64,000 bases of DNA. It comes from Saccharibacillus sp. JS10. GTDB lineage: Bacteria > Bacillota > Bacilli > Paenibacillales > Paenibacillaceae. Where the stretch lies: positions 793,345 through 857,344 of the forward strand of contig NZ_JANFNS010000002.1 of assembly GCF_024436065.1 (NCBI RefSeq), read 5' to 3'. Position 1 is the first letter of the stretch. Each line of letters starts with the position of its first letter. Shown one piece after another: positions 8,451 to 16,778 of this stretch. The notes under the pieces are model-generated. The model was not told the origin of the DNA and searched no databases. It worked only from the letters and a program-made list of their open reading frames with translations. The position numbers and the translations under genes are program-made.

Positions 8451-9530
8451 ATGAACATGACGTACAACGACCGCTTTATTCGAGCCTGTTATGGTCAAGA
8501 GGTCGATCGGTTGCCAGTGTGGTATATGAGGCAAGCCGGTAGATACGACCCTGAATATCGTAAAATCAAAGAAAATTATTCGTTGCTCGAAATTTGCCGC
8601 CGTCCTGAACTTGCTGCCGAAGTCACGTTGATGCCTGTACGCAAGCTAGGTGTAGACGCGGCTATTTTGTATTCGGACATTATGAATCCGGTTGCCTCGC
8701 TCGGCATCGATTTTGATATTGTCAAAGATATCGGCCCGGTGATCGACAATCCGATTCGCAGTCATGCGGATGTAGAGCGACTGCGCCCGATCGATGTCGA
8801 AGGCGATCTCGGCCATGTATTGGAAACGATTCGGATATTGAACCGCGAGCTGGACGTGCCATTGATTACGTTCGCCGGGGCTCCGTTTACGATTGCCAGT
8901 TATTTAATCGAAGGACGTCCGTCCAAAAACTATATTCGCACCAAAACGATGATGTACAGCGAGCCGAAAACTTGGTTTGCGCTAATGGATAAGCTTGGCG
9001 ATATGGTCATTGCTTATTTGCGCGCGCATATCCAAAACGGTGGCAAAGCTTTCCAAGTGTTCGATAGCTGGGTCGGCGCATTGTCACCGGCAGATTTCTC
9101 GCATTACGTATTGCCAACGATCACGCGGATTTTCGATGAACTTTCGGCAATGCCGGAGATGCAAAATATCCCGAAAATTTATTTCCCGGGCGTAAGTTCG
9201 GGTGAACTTCTTCCTACGCTGCGCGGATTAAAAGCCAATGTGATCGGATTGGATTGGCGCGTATCGATCGCAGAAGGTCGCAAACGGTTAGGCGAAGGTT
9301 ATGCCGTGCAAGGCAATCTCGATCCATTCGTATTGACGGCGCCGCAAGACATGATTCACCAGCGTGCGGCGGCTATTATCGATGAAGGCGTGCAGAAGCC
9401 GGGTTATATCTTCAACTTGGGGCACGGATTATTCCCGGAAGCGTCGCTGGATAAGCTGCGCGAGTTGACGGGCTATGTGCATGAGTATTCGGAGCAAGCG
9501 ATCGCGCGCGCTTCGGCACCATTCAAATAA
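8451..9530 (+). CDS. hemE: Uroporphyrinogen decarboxylase
   Basis: 359 residues, full length. It converts uroporphyrinogen III to coproporphyrinogen III in the cytoplasm. The signature PVWYMRQAGRYDPEYR near the N-terminus carries the substrate-binding arginines; YSDIMNP and GAPFTIASYLIEG are also family-typical. Start ATG 8451 has a perfect AGAGGAGG. First gene of hemE-hemH-hemY, the order found in Bacillus and relatives. Confidence 0.97.
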   Translation: MNMTYNDRFIRACYGQEVDRLPVWYMRQAGRYDPEYRKIKENYSLLEICRRPELAAEVTLMPVRKLGVDAAILYSDIMNPVASLGIDFDIVKDIGPVIDNPIRSHADVERLRPIDVEGDLGHVLETIRILNRELDVPLITFAGAPFTIASYLIEGRPSKNYIRTKTMMYSEPKTWFALMDKLGDMVIAYLRAHIQNGGKAFQVFDSWVGALSPADFSHYVLPTITRIFDELSAMPEMQNIPKIYFPGVSSGELLPTLRGLKANVIGLDWRVSIAEGRKRLGEGYAVQGNLDPFVLTAPQDMIHQRAAAIIDEGVQKPGYIFNLGHGLFPEASLDKLRELTGYVHEYSEQAIARASAPFK

Positions 9531-9605
9531 AGTATAGATTGCACGTATACAGATTGCGGAACGTTATGGAATAAAAATCATGCTTAGGAGAGGGGAAACT
9601 TTAAG

Positions 9606-10559
9606 ATGAAGAAAAAAGTCGGAGTACTTGTCATGTCTTACGGAACGCCAAAAGATCTGGATGATGTCGAAGCGTATTACACGCATATTCGCAGAGGAAG
9701 ACCGCCTGAGCCGGAACAACTCAAAGAATTGAAAGATCGTTACGAAGCGATTGTCGGCGGCGTGTTTCCGCTTCGCGAAAACACAGACCGCCAAGTCGAA
9801 CATATTCAAGCCGAACTCAATGCGATGGATGTGCCGGACGTTGAATTTGTTTGTTACCAAGGGTTAAAACATGCGTATCCGTTTATCGAAGACGGCGTCG
9901 AGCAGCTTGCGGCAGACGGAATCAAAGAAGCGGTCGGTATCGTGCTTGCGCCGCATTACTCGACGATGAGTGTGGGCAGTTATATCAAGCGTGCCAAAGA
10001 AACCGCGGAAAAAACCGGCGTTCATATGAGCTTTATCGAAAGTTACCATCTGCATCCGAAGCTGATCGAAGCGTTCGCGAATCGAGTGAACAAAAAGCTG
10101 GATGCTTTCGTGGAAACCGGCGCGGGGCGCGACGAAGTGAAAGTATTGTTCAGCGCGCATAGCTTGCCGGAACGCATCTTGTCGATCGGCGATCCGTACC
10201 GCGATCAATTGCTGGAGACATCTAAAGCGGTAGCCGCTGCGACAGGCGTCACCAATTGGCAGTTCACTTGGCAAAGCGCGGGACGTACCGCGGAGCCGTG
10301 GCTTGGACCCGACGTGCTGGAGACGATGAAAGATCTGTCCGAACAAGACGTCCGTTATATGCTGGTATCGCCGCTTGGTTTCGTATCCGACCATTTGGAA
10401 GTGTTATACGATCTGGATATCGAAGCACAAGAAGTAGCGGCTGAATTGGATGTTCGCTTAATGCGCATCGATTCGCTCAATACCGATCCGCTATATATGC
10501 AGACGCTTGCGGATTGCATTGTGACCGAGTATCAAAAAGGGGCGCTGCTTCATGGCTGA
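9606..10559 (+). CDS. hemH: Ferrochelatase (coproporphyrin type, CpfC)
   Basis: 317 residues. It inserts Fe(II) into the porphyrin; in Firmicutes the substrate is coproporphyrin III. The metal-site His lies in LFSAHSLPERI and the conserved Glu in TWQSAGRTAEPWLGPD. MSYGTPKDLDDVEAYYTHIRRG at the start is typical of the Firmicute branch. ATG 9606 has AGGAGAGGGG. Its last eight bases overlap the start of hemY, implying translational coupling. Confidence 0.95.
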   Translation: MKKKVGVLVMSYGTPKDLDDVEAYYTHIRRGRPPEPEQLKELKDRYEAIVGGVFPLRENTDRQVEHIQAELNAMDVPDVEFVCYQGLKHAYPFIEDGVEQLAADGIKEAVGIVLAPHYSTMSVGSYIKRAKETAEKTGVHMSFIESYHLHPKLIEAFANRVNKKLDAFVETGAGRDEVKVLFSAHSLPERILSIGDPYRDQLLETSKAVAAATGVTNWQFTWQSAGRTAEPWLGPDVLETMKDLSEQDVRYMLVSPLGFVSDHLEVLYDLDIEAQEVAAELDVRLMRIDSLNTDPLYMQTLADCIVTEYQKGALLHG

Positions 10560-11979
10560 ACCGCGTAACGTCGTCATCATCGGCGGAGGCCTAACCGGTC
10601 TTAGCGCCGCCTTTTACACGCGAAAATTACTGCGCGAAGCTGGGGTCGATCCAGTCGTGACCGTAGTCGAAAAAGGCAGCGTATGGGGCGGGAAGATCGA
10701 GACGTTGCACAAAGAAGGCTTTGTGATCGAAAAAGGTCCCGATTCATTCCTGGCACGCAAAACGGCGATGGTGGATTTGGCAAAAGAACTTGAGATCGAT
10801 CACGAACTCGTGACGACCAATCCCGAAGCGAAAAAAACGTATTTGCTGCATAAAGGCACACTGCACGAAATGCCTCCGGGTCTGGTACTCGGGATTCCGA
10901 CGCAGATCGGCCCTTTTCTCAAAAGCAAACTGGTATCGCCAGCCGGAAAAATCCGTGCTTTGATGGATTATGTGTTGCCGGCTCGCCGAACCGAAGAAGA
11001 CGAATCGCTAGGGCATTTTATCGAAAGACGCTTAGGTCATGAAGTATTGGATAATGTGACCGAACCGCTGCTTGCCGGTATTTATGCAGGCGATACCCGT
11101 CATCTAAGCTTGAACTCGACATTCCCGCAATTCGGCGTCGTGGAACGTGAACATGGCAGTCTGATCCGCGGGATGATGAGCGGACGCAAGCCGACGGAGA
11201 CGCATACGGGTACGAAAAAAAGTATGTTTTTAACGTTCCGTCAAGGTCTGCAAAGCATGGTTCATGCGCTTGTAACCGAACTTTCGGGGAATGTAGATCT
11301 ACGCTTGAACACCGGAGCGGAGTCGATTACGAAGCTTCCGCAAGGCGGTTATACCGTACAATTGCAAGACGGAAGTACCCTTCAAGCAGACGATATTATC
11401 GTGACCACGCCTACTTTTGCCACTTCCAAGCTGCTTGCGCCGCATGTGAATACGGCAGCGCTCGACGAGATCAAGTACGTATCGGTTGCGAATGTGGTAT
11501 TGGCTTTCGATAAAAAAGATATTCGTACTAACTTCGACGGATCGGGCTTCCTCGTTCCGCGCAAAGAACATCGCACGATTACCGCTTGCACATGGACATC
11601 GACCAAGTGGCTGCATACGAGTAGCGACGATAAAGTGTTGATGCGTTGTTATGTAGGTCGCGCGGGCGAACAAGAAGCGTTGAAGCAAGACGATGCGGGA
11701 TTGGTTGAATTGGTACGCAAAGACGTGCTGGATCTGATGGGAATCGACGCGCAGCCGTTGTTCACCGAAGTAACGCGTTTGAACCATTCGATGCCGCAAT
11801 ATCCGGTTGGGCATAAGCAAAAAATTCAAGACCTGCGTACACAGATGGCGCAAGCATTGCCGGGCGTGTATATCGCGGGAGCGGGATACGACGGAGTCGG
11901 TCTACCGGACTGTATTCGCCAAGCGAAAGAAATTTCGACAGCGATCGCAGCAGGTATTCCCGTGAAGTCGGTCGTGTAA
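10552..11979 (+). CDS. hemY: Coproporphyrinogen III / protoporphyrinogen oxidase (CgoX)
   Basis: 475 residues. FAD-dependent oxidase that makes coproporphyrin III in the Gram-positive haem route. The N-terminal dinucleotide fold VIIGGGLTGLSAAFY and the C-terminal FAD-binding stretch GVYIAGAGYDGVGLPDC are both intact. ATG 10552 overlaps hemH by eight bases. The final coproheme decarboxylase (ChdC/HemQ) is not in the window. A hairpin terminator follows at 12004. Confidence 0.95.
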   Translation: MAEPRNVVIIGGGLTGLSAAFYTRKLLREAGVDPVVTVVEKGSVWGGKIETLHKEGFVIEKGPDSFLARKTAMVDLAKELEIDHELVTTNPEAKKTYLLHKGTLHEMPPGLVLGIPTQIGPFLKSKLVSPAGKIRALMDYVLPARRTEEDESLGHFIERRLGHEVLDNVTEPLLAGIYAGDTRHLSLNSTFPQFGVVEREHGSLIRGMMSGRKPTETHTGTKKSMFLTFRQGLQSMVHALVTELSGNVDLRLNTGAESITKLPQGGYTVQLQDGSTLQADDIIVTTPTFATSKLLAPHVNTAALDEIKYVSVANVVLAFDKKDIRTNFDGSGFLVPRKEHRTITACTWTSTKWLHTSSDDKVLMRCYVGRAGEQEALKQDDAGLVELVRKDVLDLMGIDAQPLFTEVTRLNHSMPQYPVGHKQKIQDLRTQMAQALPGVYIAGAGYDGVGLPDCIRQAKEISTAIAAGIPVKSVV

Positions 11980-12003
11980 TGAAATAGAGTCAAGTGGAGT
12001 AAG

Positions 12004-12041
12004 CCGTTCTTGTTATCCCAGTGATAATAGGACGGTTTTTT
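12004..12041 (+). terminator. Terminator of the hem operon
   Basis: CCGTT-CTTGTTATC pairs with GATAAT-AGGACGG and is followed by six T. Confidence 0.8.
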
Positions 12042-12259
12042 CATATGGATCGATGACGCGGCGGTTTCTGCCGGATAACCAGCTATGCTATACTGTAAAT
12101 GAGTTTTTACAGTCTGGGTACGTATAGAGATTCAACATGTATCCGTTGCAGTAGGGAGCGACCGGCGAGAAGTAGCCATAAGCATAAGGACTAAATAAGA
12201 TAAAAAGAATAGATTTAGCGTTTCGCCGTGTTCACACAAGTTAAAGGAGAGTTTTGGTT

Positions 12260-13780
12260 TTGAACGATTCTGTAAGTTCGAGAAGTACTCGAACTAAAAA
12301 AGCCCGCAAGCGTAAGCGTCGGGTCTTATTAACCGTGAATTTGATTTTGGCGGTATTGATCTTGACCGGCGGCGCGCTGATTTTCGCGCGCGAACATGCC
12401 AAGAGCGAAGCTCGCACCGCCGCTGCTTTGAAAGCGGCGTACGCGCAGCAGCAGGCTGCGCCGGCACCTTCCGCGGATGACATCGCGGAAAGCCCTAAGC
12501 CGTCGGACGAGGTAACTTCGTCCGACGAACTTGAATCCGCCGCTACCGATGCGGCGGAAGACCCGGCGATCGGAAGCGTTGCCGCCGATCTGCCCGAGCC
12601 GTCCGGCGAAGAAGCTGCGTCGGACAACGGCGCCTCGGCAGACAAAGTTGCCGAGACCGAGCCGCCAAGCGGCGATGCCGCGGATTCCGCAAGCGAGAAT
12701 CCGCCCGCAGCCGCATCGCCTAGCGGCACGGCTTCTTCCTCGGAAACGGAGAATTCCGAGCCAGAAGCGAAGCCTGCCGATTCCCCGAAAAAATCGGCAA
12801 GCAAAGACAATGCAAGTTCGTCAAGTGGCGGCAGCAGCGCCACCGTGAACTTGACGTTTGCCGGAGACGTAATCTTCTCCGGCAAAGTGCAATCGTTGTT
12901 GGATCAAGAAGGATATGATTATCCGTATACGTACGTGAAAGACCGGTTTAAAAACGATGATTTAACGGTTATAAATTTGGAAACCCCGGTGACATCCATG
13001 AATACAACCGGAGCAAGCAAGTCGTTTGTGTTCAAGTCGTCGCCCAAAGCGTTGGCTCCGCTCAAGCAATCCGGTGTCGATGTGGTCAACTTGGCGAATA
13101 ACCATACGCTGGATCAAGGCATTCCCGGTCTGCTCGATACGATCAAAAATCTCGATGCCGCCGGAATCAAGCATGTCGGCGCAGGTAAAGACGCGTCTAC
13201 CGCATATGCCCCGGTGTATGTCGAACGCAAAGGCGTAAAGATTGCTATTGTCGGCGTCAGCCGCGTATTACCGGAAACGCATTGGGCAGCCGGAGACAAT
13301 CATCCCGGCGCCGCAAGCGCGTATGATCCGCAAGCCGCCGCGCATGCCGTAGCAGAAGCACGCAAAAACGCGGACGTCGTCGTCGCGATTGCCCATTGGG
13401 GCAAAGAGCGGGTCGATATGCCGGATGAAAACCAAAAAACATTAGCGCACGCCATGATTGATGCCGGAGCCGATCTGATTATCGGCGGTCATGCCCATGT
13501 CCTGCAAGGATTCGAACAGTACAAAGGCAAATGGATCGCTTACGGAACCGGCAACTTCATCTTTACCAAGTCGGCAACCGCGAAGACGTGGGAAACCGGT
13601 GTGTTCCAAGCGGAATGTACCAAAGACGGAGACTGCTCCATGAAGCTTGTGCCGTATTGGGCAGAAGTCGGACGTCCCGTGCCGATGGAGCAGCCAGACG
13701 CGCAAAAGCTGCTTAAACGCATAGAAACATTATCGCCGGGCGTCAAGATCGACGCCAAAGGAAATATCCGTGCCAATTGA
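12260..13780 (+). CDS. CapA-family (PGA_cap) metallophosphatase-like membrane protein
   Basis: About 506 residues. TTG 12260 is chosen because AAGGAGA lies nine bases upstream; TTG 12254 would be too close. A basic N-terminus (RTKKARKRKRR) and one membrane segment (about 25-45) are followed by an Ala/Pro/Ser/Glu-rich disordered linker of ~140 residues. The extracellular CapA domain begins at VNLTFAGDVIFSG and carries INLETPVT, LANNHTLDQG, AIAHWGKER and IIGGHAHVLQG. CapA proteins belong to the calcineurin-like fold; some assist poly-gamma-glutamate export, but no pgsBC genes are nearby. The real substrate is unknown. Confidence 0.85.
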   Translation: MNDSVSSRSTRTKKARKRKRRVLLTVNLILAVLILTGGALIFAREHAKSEARTAAALKAAYAQQQAAPAPSADDIAESPKPSDEVTSSDELESAATDAAEDPAIGSVAADLPEPSGEEAASDNGASADKVAETEPPSGDAADSASENPPAAASPSGTASSSETENSEPEAKPADSPKKSASKDNASSSSGGSSATVNLTFAGDVIFSGKVQSLLDQEGYDYPYTYVKDRFKNDDLTVINLETPVTSMNTTGASKSFVFKSSPKALAPLKQSGVDVVNLANNHTLDQGIPGLLDTIKNLDAAGIKHVGAGKDASTAYAPVYVERKGVKIAIVGVSRVLPETHWAAGDNHPGAASAYDPQAAAHAVAEARKNADVVVAIAHWGKERVDMPDENQKTLAHAMIDAGADLIIGGHAHVLQGFEQYKGKWIAYGTGNFIFTKSATAKTWETGVFQAECTKDGDCSMKLVPYWAEVGRPVPMEQPDAQKLLKRIETLSPGVKIDAKGNIRAN

Positions 13781-13804
13781 CGATGGATATAAGGAGTCAT
13801 AGAA

Positions 13805-14581
13805 ATGTTGAAAGGCTGTTGCGTGGCGCACCGAGGATTTTCTGGAGTCGCGCCCGAAAATACACTAGCGGCAATGAAGCTAGTCATGCAGATGAAAGAA
13901 ATCCAGTGGATCGAGATCGACGTGCAGTTGTCGCAAGACGGCGTTCCGGTCGTCATTCACGACTTTACGTTGAATCGGACGACCAACGGTAACGGTATCG
14001 TGCATGAACAAAACATTGAGCAATTACGTCAGCTAGACGCAGGACGCTGGAAATCGCGCCTTTTTACCGGGCAACGGATTCCAACGCTGAGCGAACTGCT
14101 CGATACCGTTCAGGGACGATTGAAGCTGAATATCGAACTGAAGATCAAGCCGGACAGTTATCCCGGTCTGGCGCAAGCTGCCTTGCATGAGATACGCAAG
14201 CGAAAGATGGAGCAAGACGTGATCTTTACTTCGTTTGTGCCGCATATTTTGCTGGAATGTCGTGAAATCGCTCCGGAAATTCGGCGAGGATTGATTATCG
14301 ATCAGCGTCCTGCCGATCTGATGGATAAGCTGCGCGAATATGGCTGCGACTTTTTATCGATCGGGCATCATCGGATTGATTCGCATTTTGTACGATCGAC
14401 GATCGAAAGCGGGTTCGATATGATGGTATGGACGGTCGATTCGGTTCGCCGTATGCGAGAACTGAAAAGTATGCACCCGGATCTTATGATCTGTACGAAC
14501 CGTCCAGACCGCTGGCTGCTCGCGCAAAAGTTACCGAATATCCGGGATCGTGCCAAGTGGCGTCGCTGGATGCCTTTTTAA
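13805..14581 (+). CDS. Glycerophosphodiester phosphodiesterase
   Basis: 258 residues, cytoplasmic (no signal peptide). GDPD-family catalytic residues are visible: VAHRGFSGVAPENT (His and Asn), EIDVQLSQDG (metal Glu/Asp) and VVIHDFTLNRTT (second His). The enzyme hydrolyses deacylated phospholipids to glycerol-3-phosphate and an alcohol. The gene is 25 bases after the CapA-like gene with AAGGAG. ELNIELKIK provides the later metal-binding Glu. Confidence 0.9.
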   Translation: MLKGCCVAHRGFSGVAPENTLAAMKLVMQMKEIQWIEIDVQLSQDGVPVVIHDFTLNRTTNGNGIVHEQNIEQLRQLDAGRWKSRLFTGQRIPTLSELLDTVQGRLKLNIELKIKPDSYPGLAQAALHEIRKRKMEQDVIFTSFVPHILLECREIAPEIRRGLIIDQRPADLMDKLREYGCDFLSIGHHRIDSHFVRSTIESGFDMMVWTVDSVRRMRELKSMHPDLMICTNRPDRWLLAQKLPNIRDRAKWRRWMPF

Positions 14582-14613
14582 CCTCAAAATCCAATGAAGG
14601 TAGGAATATAACC

Positions 14614-15240
14614 ATGATCGCTGTGAACAATGTGTACTGCGTTGGACGTAATTACAAAAAGCACGCTGAAGAATTAGGCAACGATGTTCCTACGGAACCG
14701 ATGATCTTTTTGAAGCCTTCTCATGCGATCTGTGCGTTAGACTCTAATAACCCGACGATTGAAATGCCAAAAGAAGTAGGCGAAGTGCATTACGAGACCG
14801 AATTGGTTCTGCGGATCGGACGTGCTTATGAGCCGGGCATTACGGTAGAAAAATTGGTTTCTTCGGTCGCGCTCGGCATCGATTTTACGCTGCGCGACGT
14901 GCAATCGAAGATCAAAGCCAAAGGGCATCCGTGGACAGCTGCCAAAGGATTCCGCAATTCCGCGCCTTTGACGTCCGAAATTGCTTTTCCGGGAATAGAA
15001 GCTTTGAATGAAGCGACGTTCTCTATGCGCAAAAACGGCGAAGTCGTCCAATCCGGTAACATCACGAATATGATCTTCGATCTACAGACGTTAATCGATT
15101 ATATCGGCGAACATTACGGGCTTGGCGAAGGTGACGTGATCTATACGGGAACACCGGAAGGCGTAGGTCCTACCGTGGCTGGCGATGTGCTTGAACTGTA
15201 TTGGAACGAAGAAAAATGGGGCGGCTGCACCGTCGGCTAG
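14614..15240 (+). CDS. Fumarylacetoacetate hydrolase-family enzyme
   Basis: 208 residues from ATG 14614; a longer frame reaches back into the phosphodiesterase but has no ribosome site. The fold signature YCVGRNYKKHAEELG, the metal ligands in EVHYETELVLRIG and GIDFTLRDVQ, and VIYTGTPEGVGP are those of short FAH-family hydrolases (YcgM/FAHD1-like), which act as acylpyruvases or oxaloacetate decarboxylases. The exact substrate is unknown. It is 32 bases after the GDPD gene, in the same direction. Confidence 0.85.
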   Translation: MIAVNNVYCVGRNYKKHAEELGNDVPTEPMIFLKPSHAICALDSNNPTIEMPKEVGEVHYETELVLRIGRAYEPGITVEKLVSSVALGIDFTLRDVQSKIKAKGHPWTAAKGFRNSAPLTSEIAFPGIEALNEATFSMRKNGEVVQSGNITNMIFDLQTLIDYIGEHYGLGEGDVIYTGTPEGVGPTVAGDVLELYWNEEKWGGCTVG

Positions 15241-15277
15241 ACGGAATCAGTGACTTGCACAGGAGGCGTATCGTCAA

Positions 15278-16099
15278 GTGGATTGGATCATCGGAGCGAT
15301 AGGCGCTTGCCTTGTAGCAGGTGCGGCTTACGCCAAAAGATCGTTGTCGGCTTCCGGCGCGATCGCAGCGATTCTAATGGGAACGATCTATTACGGAGCA
15401 GGGAATTTATTTTGGTTCGGTCTACTGCTGCTCTTTTTTATTACATCTAGTGTATTATCCAAAGTGAAACAAGCCGAGAAACGCCAAGCCGAGCAAATGT
15501 ACGAAAAAAGCGGTCGGCGCGACGCGGTGCAAGTATTCGCCAACGGCGGAATCGGCATGATCTTGTGTCTCGGGAATTATGTTGTGCCTTCGCCGCTGTG
15601 GATCGGTGCTTTTGTCGGTGTGATGGCGACCGTTACGGCAGATACATGGGCAACCGAATGGGGCAGCCTGAGCAAAAGCCCGCCGCGTTCAATTACGACA
15701 GGAAAGCCGTTACCTGCTGGAACATCCGGCGGGGTGTCGCTTCGGGGAAGTCTAGCTGCGGTGGTCGGCGCGGGCATGATTGGCGTGTTTGCGGCGCTGC
15801 TGCTGCTCTGGACGAATAACGAATGGAGATCGCCGCTATGGGCTTGGATTCCGGCAGGGGTCATCGGCGGTACGGTTGGCGCTTTCGTCGATTCGTATCT
15901 AGGTGCAACGGCGCAAGTGATGTACCGCTGCCCCGTATGCGGCAAAAGCGTCGAAAGCCGTACCCATTGCGGGACGGCGACCGTGCGTTATCGCGGCTGG
16001 GCTTGGATGAATAATGATGCGGTAAACTTGCTGTCTTCAGTGACAGGCGGCGCCGTAGCGTTGGCAATTATGGTTGGAGCAGGGAGATGGTTCGGATGA
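15278..16099 (+). CDS. DUF92 (TMEM19-like) integral membrane protein
   Basis: 273 residues, about six membrane helices, GTG start 15278 with AGGAGGCG. DUF92 features are visible: SASGAIAAILMGTIYYGAG, VMATVTADTWATEWG, and GTVGAFVDSYLGA. Bacterial members are sometimes linked to phytyl-phosphate or prenyl-lipid metabolism in other lineages; no such link is shown here. A CPVCGKSVESRTHCG motif between helices could bind a metal. Its end overlaps the TetR gene start. Confidence 0.85.
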   Translation: MDWIIGAIGACLVAGAAYAKRSLSASGAIAAILMGTIYYGAGNLFWFGLLLLFFITSSVLSKVKQAEKRQAEQMYEKSGRRDAVQVFANGGIGMILCLGNYVVPSPLWIGAFVGVMATVTADTWATEWGSLSKSPPRSITTGKPLPAGTSGGVSLRGSLAAVVGAGMIGVFAALLLLWTNNEWRSPLWAWIPAGVIGGTVGAFVDSYLGATAQVMYRCPVCGKSVESRTHCGTATVRYRGWAWMNNDAVNLLSSVTGGAVALAIMVGAGRWFG

Positions 16100-16671
16100 G
16101 TGAAGCGCAGCGTGAAAAGCATGAAGCGATTCTCGATTCGGCTTTTGAAATTTTCGGTCAAAAAGGATTTTACGAAACGAAGATTTCGGATATTACGGAA
16201 CACGCCGGAATCGCCAAAGGCACGATGTATTTGTATTTTAAAAGTAAAGAAGAATTGTTTACGGCGGTAACGCAGCGGGATTGGGATAACTTTTTGCGGA
16301 ATCTCAATTATCGGGTGAAACAAGTCGAAGGGCTATCGCTCAAACTTCAACAAGTCGCCGAGCATCATTTGGAGTATTATTATGAACGGAAAGAACATGG
16401 GAAAATCTTTTTCCATGCGCCGAATAACGACCCGGAACTTATGAAGATGATGCACGACTTTTTGACTCGGTATATGGCAGCGGTGAAGACCATTTTGGAA
16501 GACGCGGGTATGGCGGATCCCGACTTTTATGCCAAAGCGTTTATCGGAATGTTGGATCGGCTGAAAATGGATATTTTGTTCGAAGGCGAATTTACGCGCG
16601 CCGAATTGGCACATCGGGTAGAGCAGACGGTTCGGCTGTTTTTACGCGGGAGCGAGCAAGAGTTAAAATGA
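16096..16671 (+). CDS. TetR/AcrR-family transcriptional regulator
   Basis: 191 residues from ATG 16096 (GGGAG nine bases upstream); an ATG at 16087 is possible. The N-terminal helix-turn-helix reads EAILDSAFEIFGQKGFYETKISDITEHAGIAKGTMYLYFKSKEELF. The C-terminal ligand domain resembles the YfiR type. It overlaps the DUF92 gene by four bases, so it may regulate that unit or the ABC-F gene downstream. The ligand is unknown. Confidence 0.9.
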   Translation: MSEAQREKHEAILDSAFEIFGQKGFYETKISDITEHAGIAKGTMYLYFKSKEELFTAVTQRDWDNFLRNLNYRVKQVEGLSLKLQQVAEHHLEYYYERKEHGKIFFHAPNNDPELMKMMHDFLTRYMAAVKTILEDAGMADPDFYAKAFIGMLDRLKMDILFEGEFTRAELAHRVEQTVRLFLRGSEQELK

Positions 16672-16705
16672 AGGTAAGAAGTTCATCGATGAAGGATGTT
16701 CGTTC

Positions 16706-16737
16706 GGGCTTCCGCAGATCGCGGAGGTCCGTTTTTT
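16706..16737 (+). terminator. Terminator after the TetR gene
   Basis: GGGCTTCCGC pairs with GCGGAGGTCC (10 bp with two G-T pairs) and is followed by GTTTTTT. Confidence 0.75.
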
Positions 16738-16778
16738 AGCGTAAAGCACGGTTTTAGATAAAGGGGGAATAGACGGCA

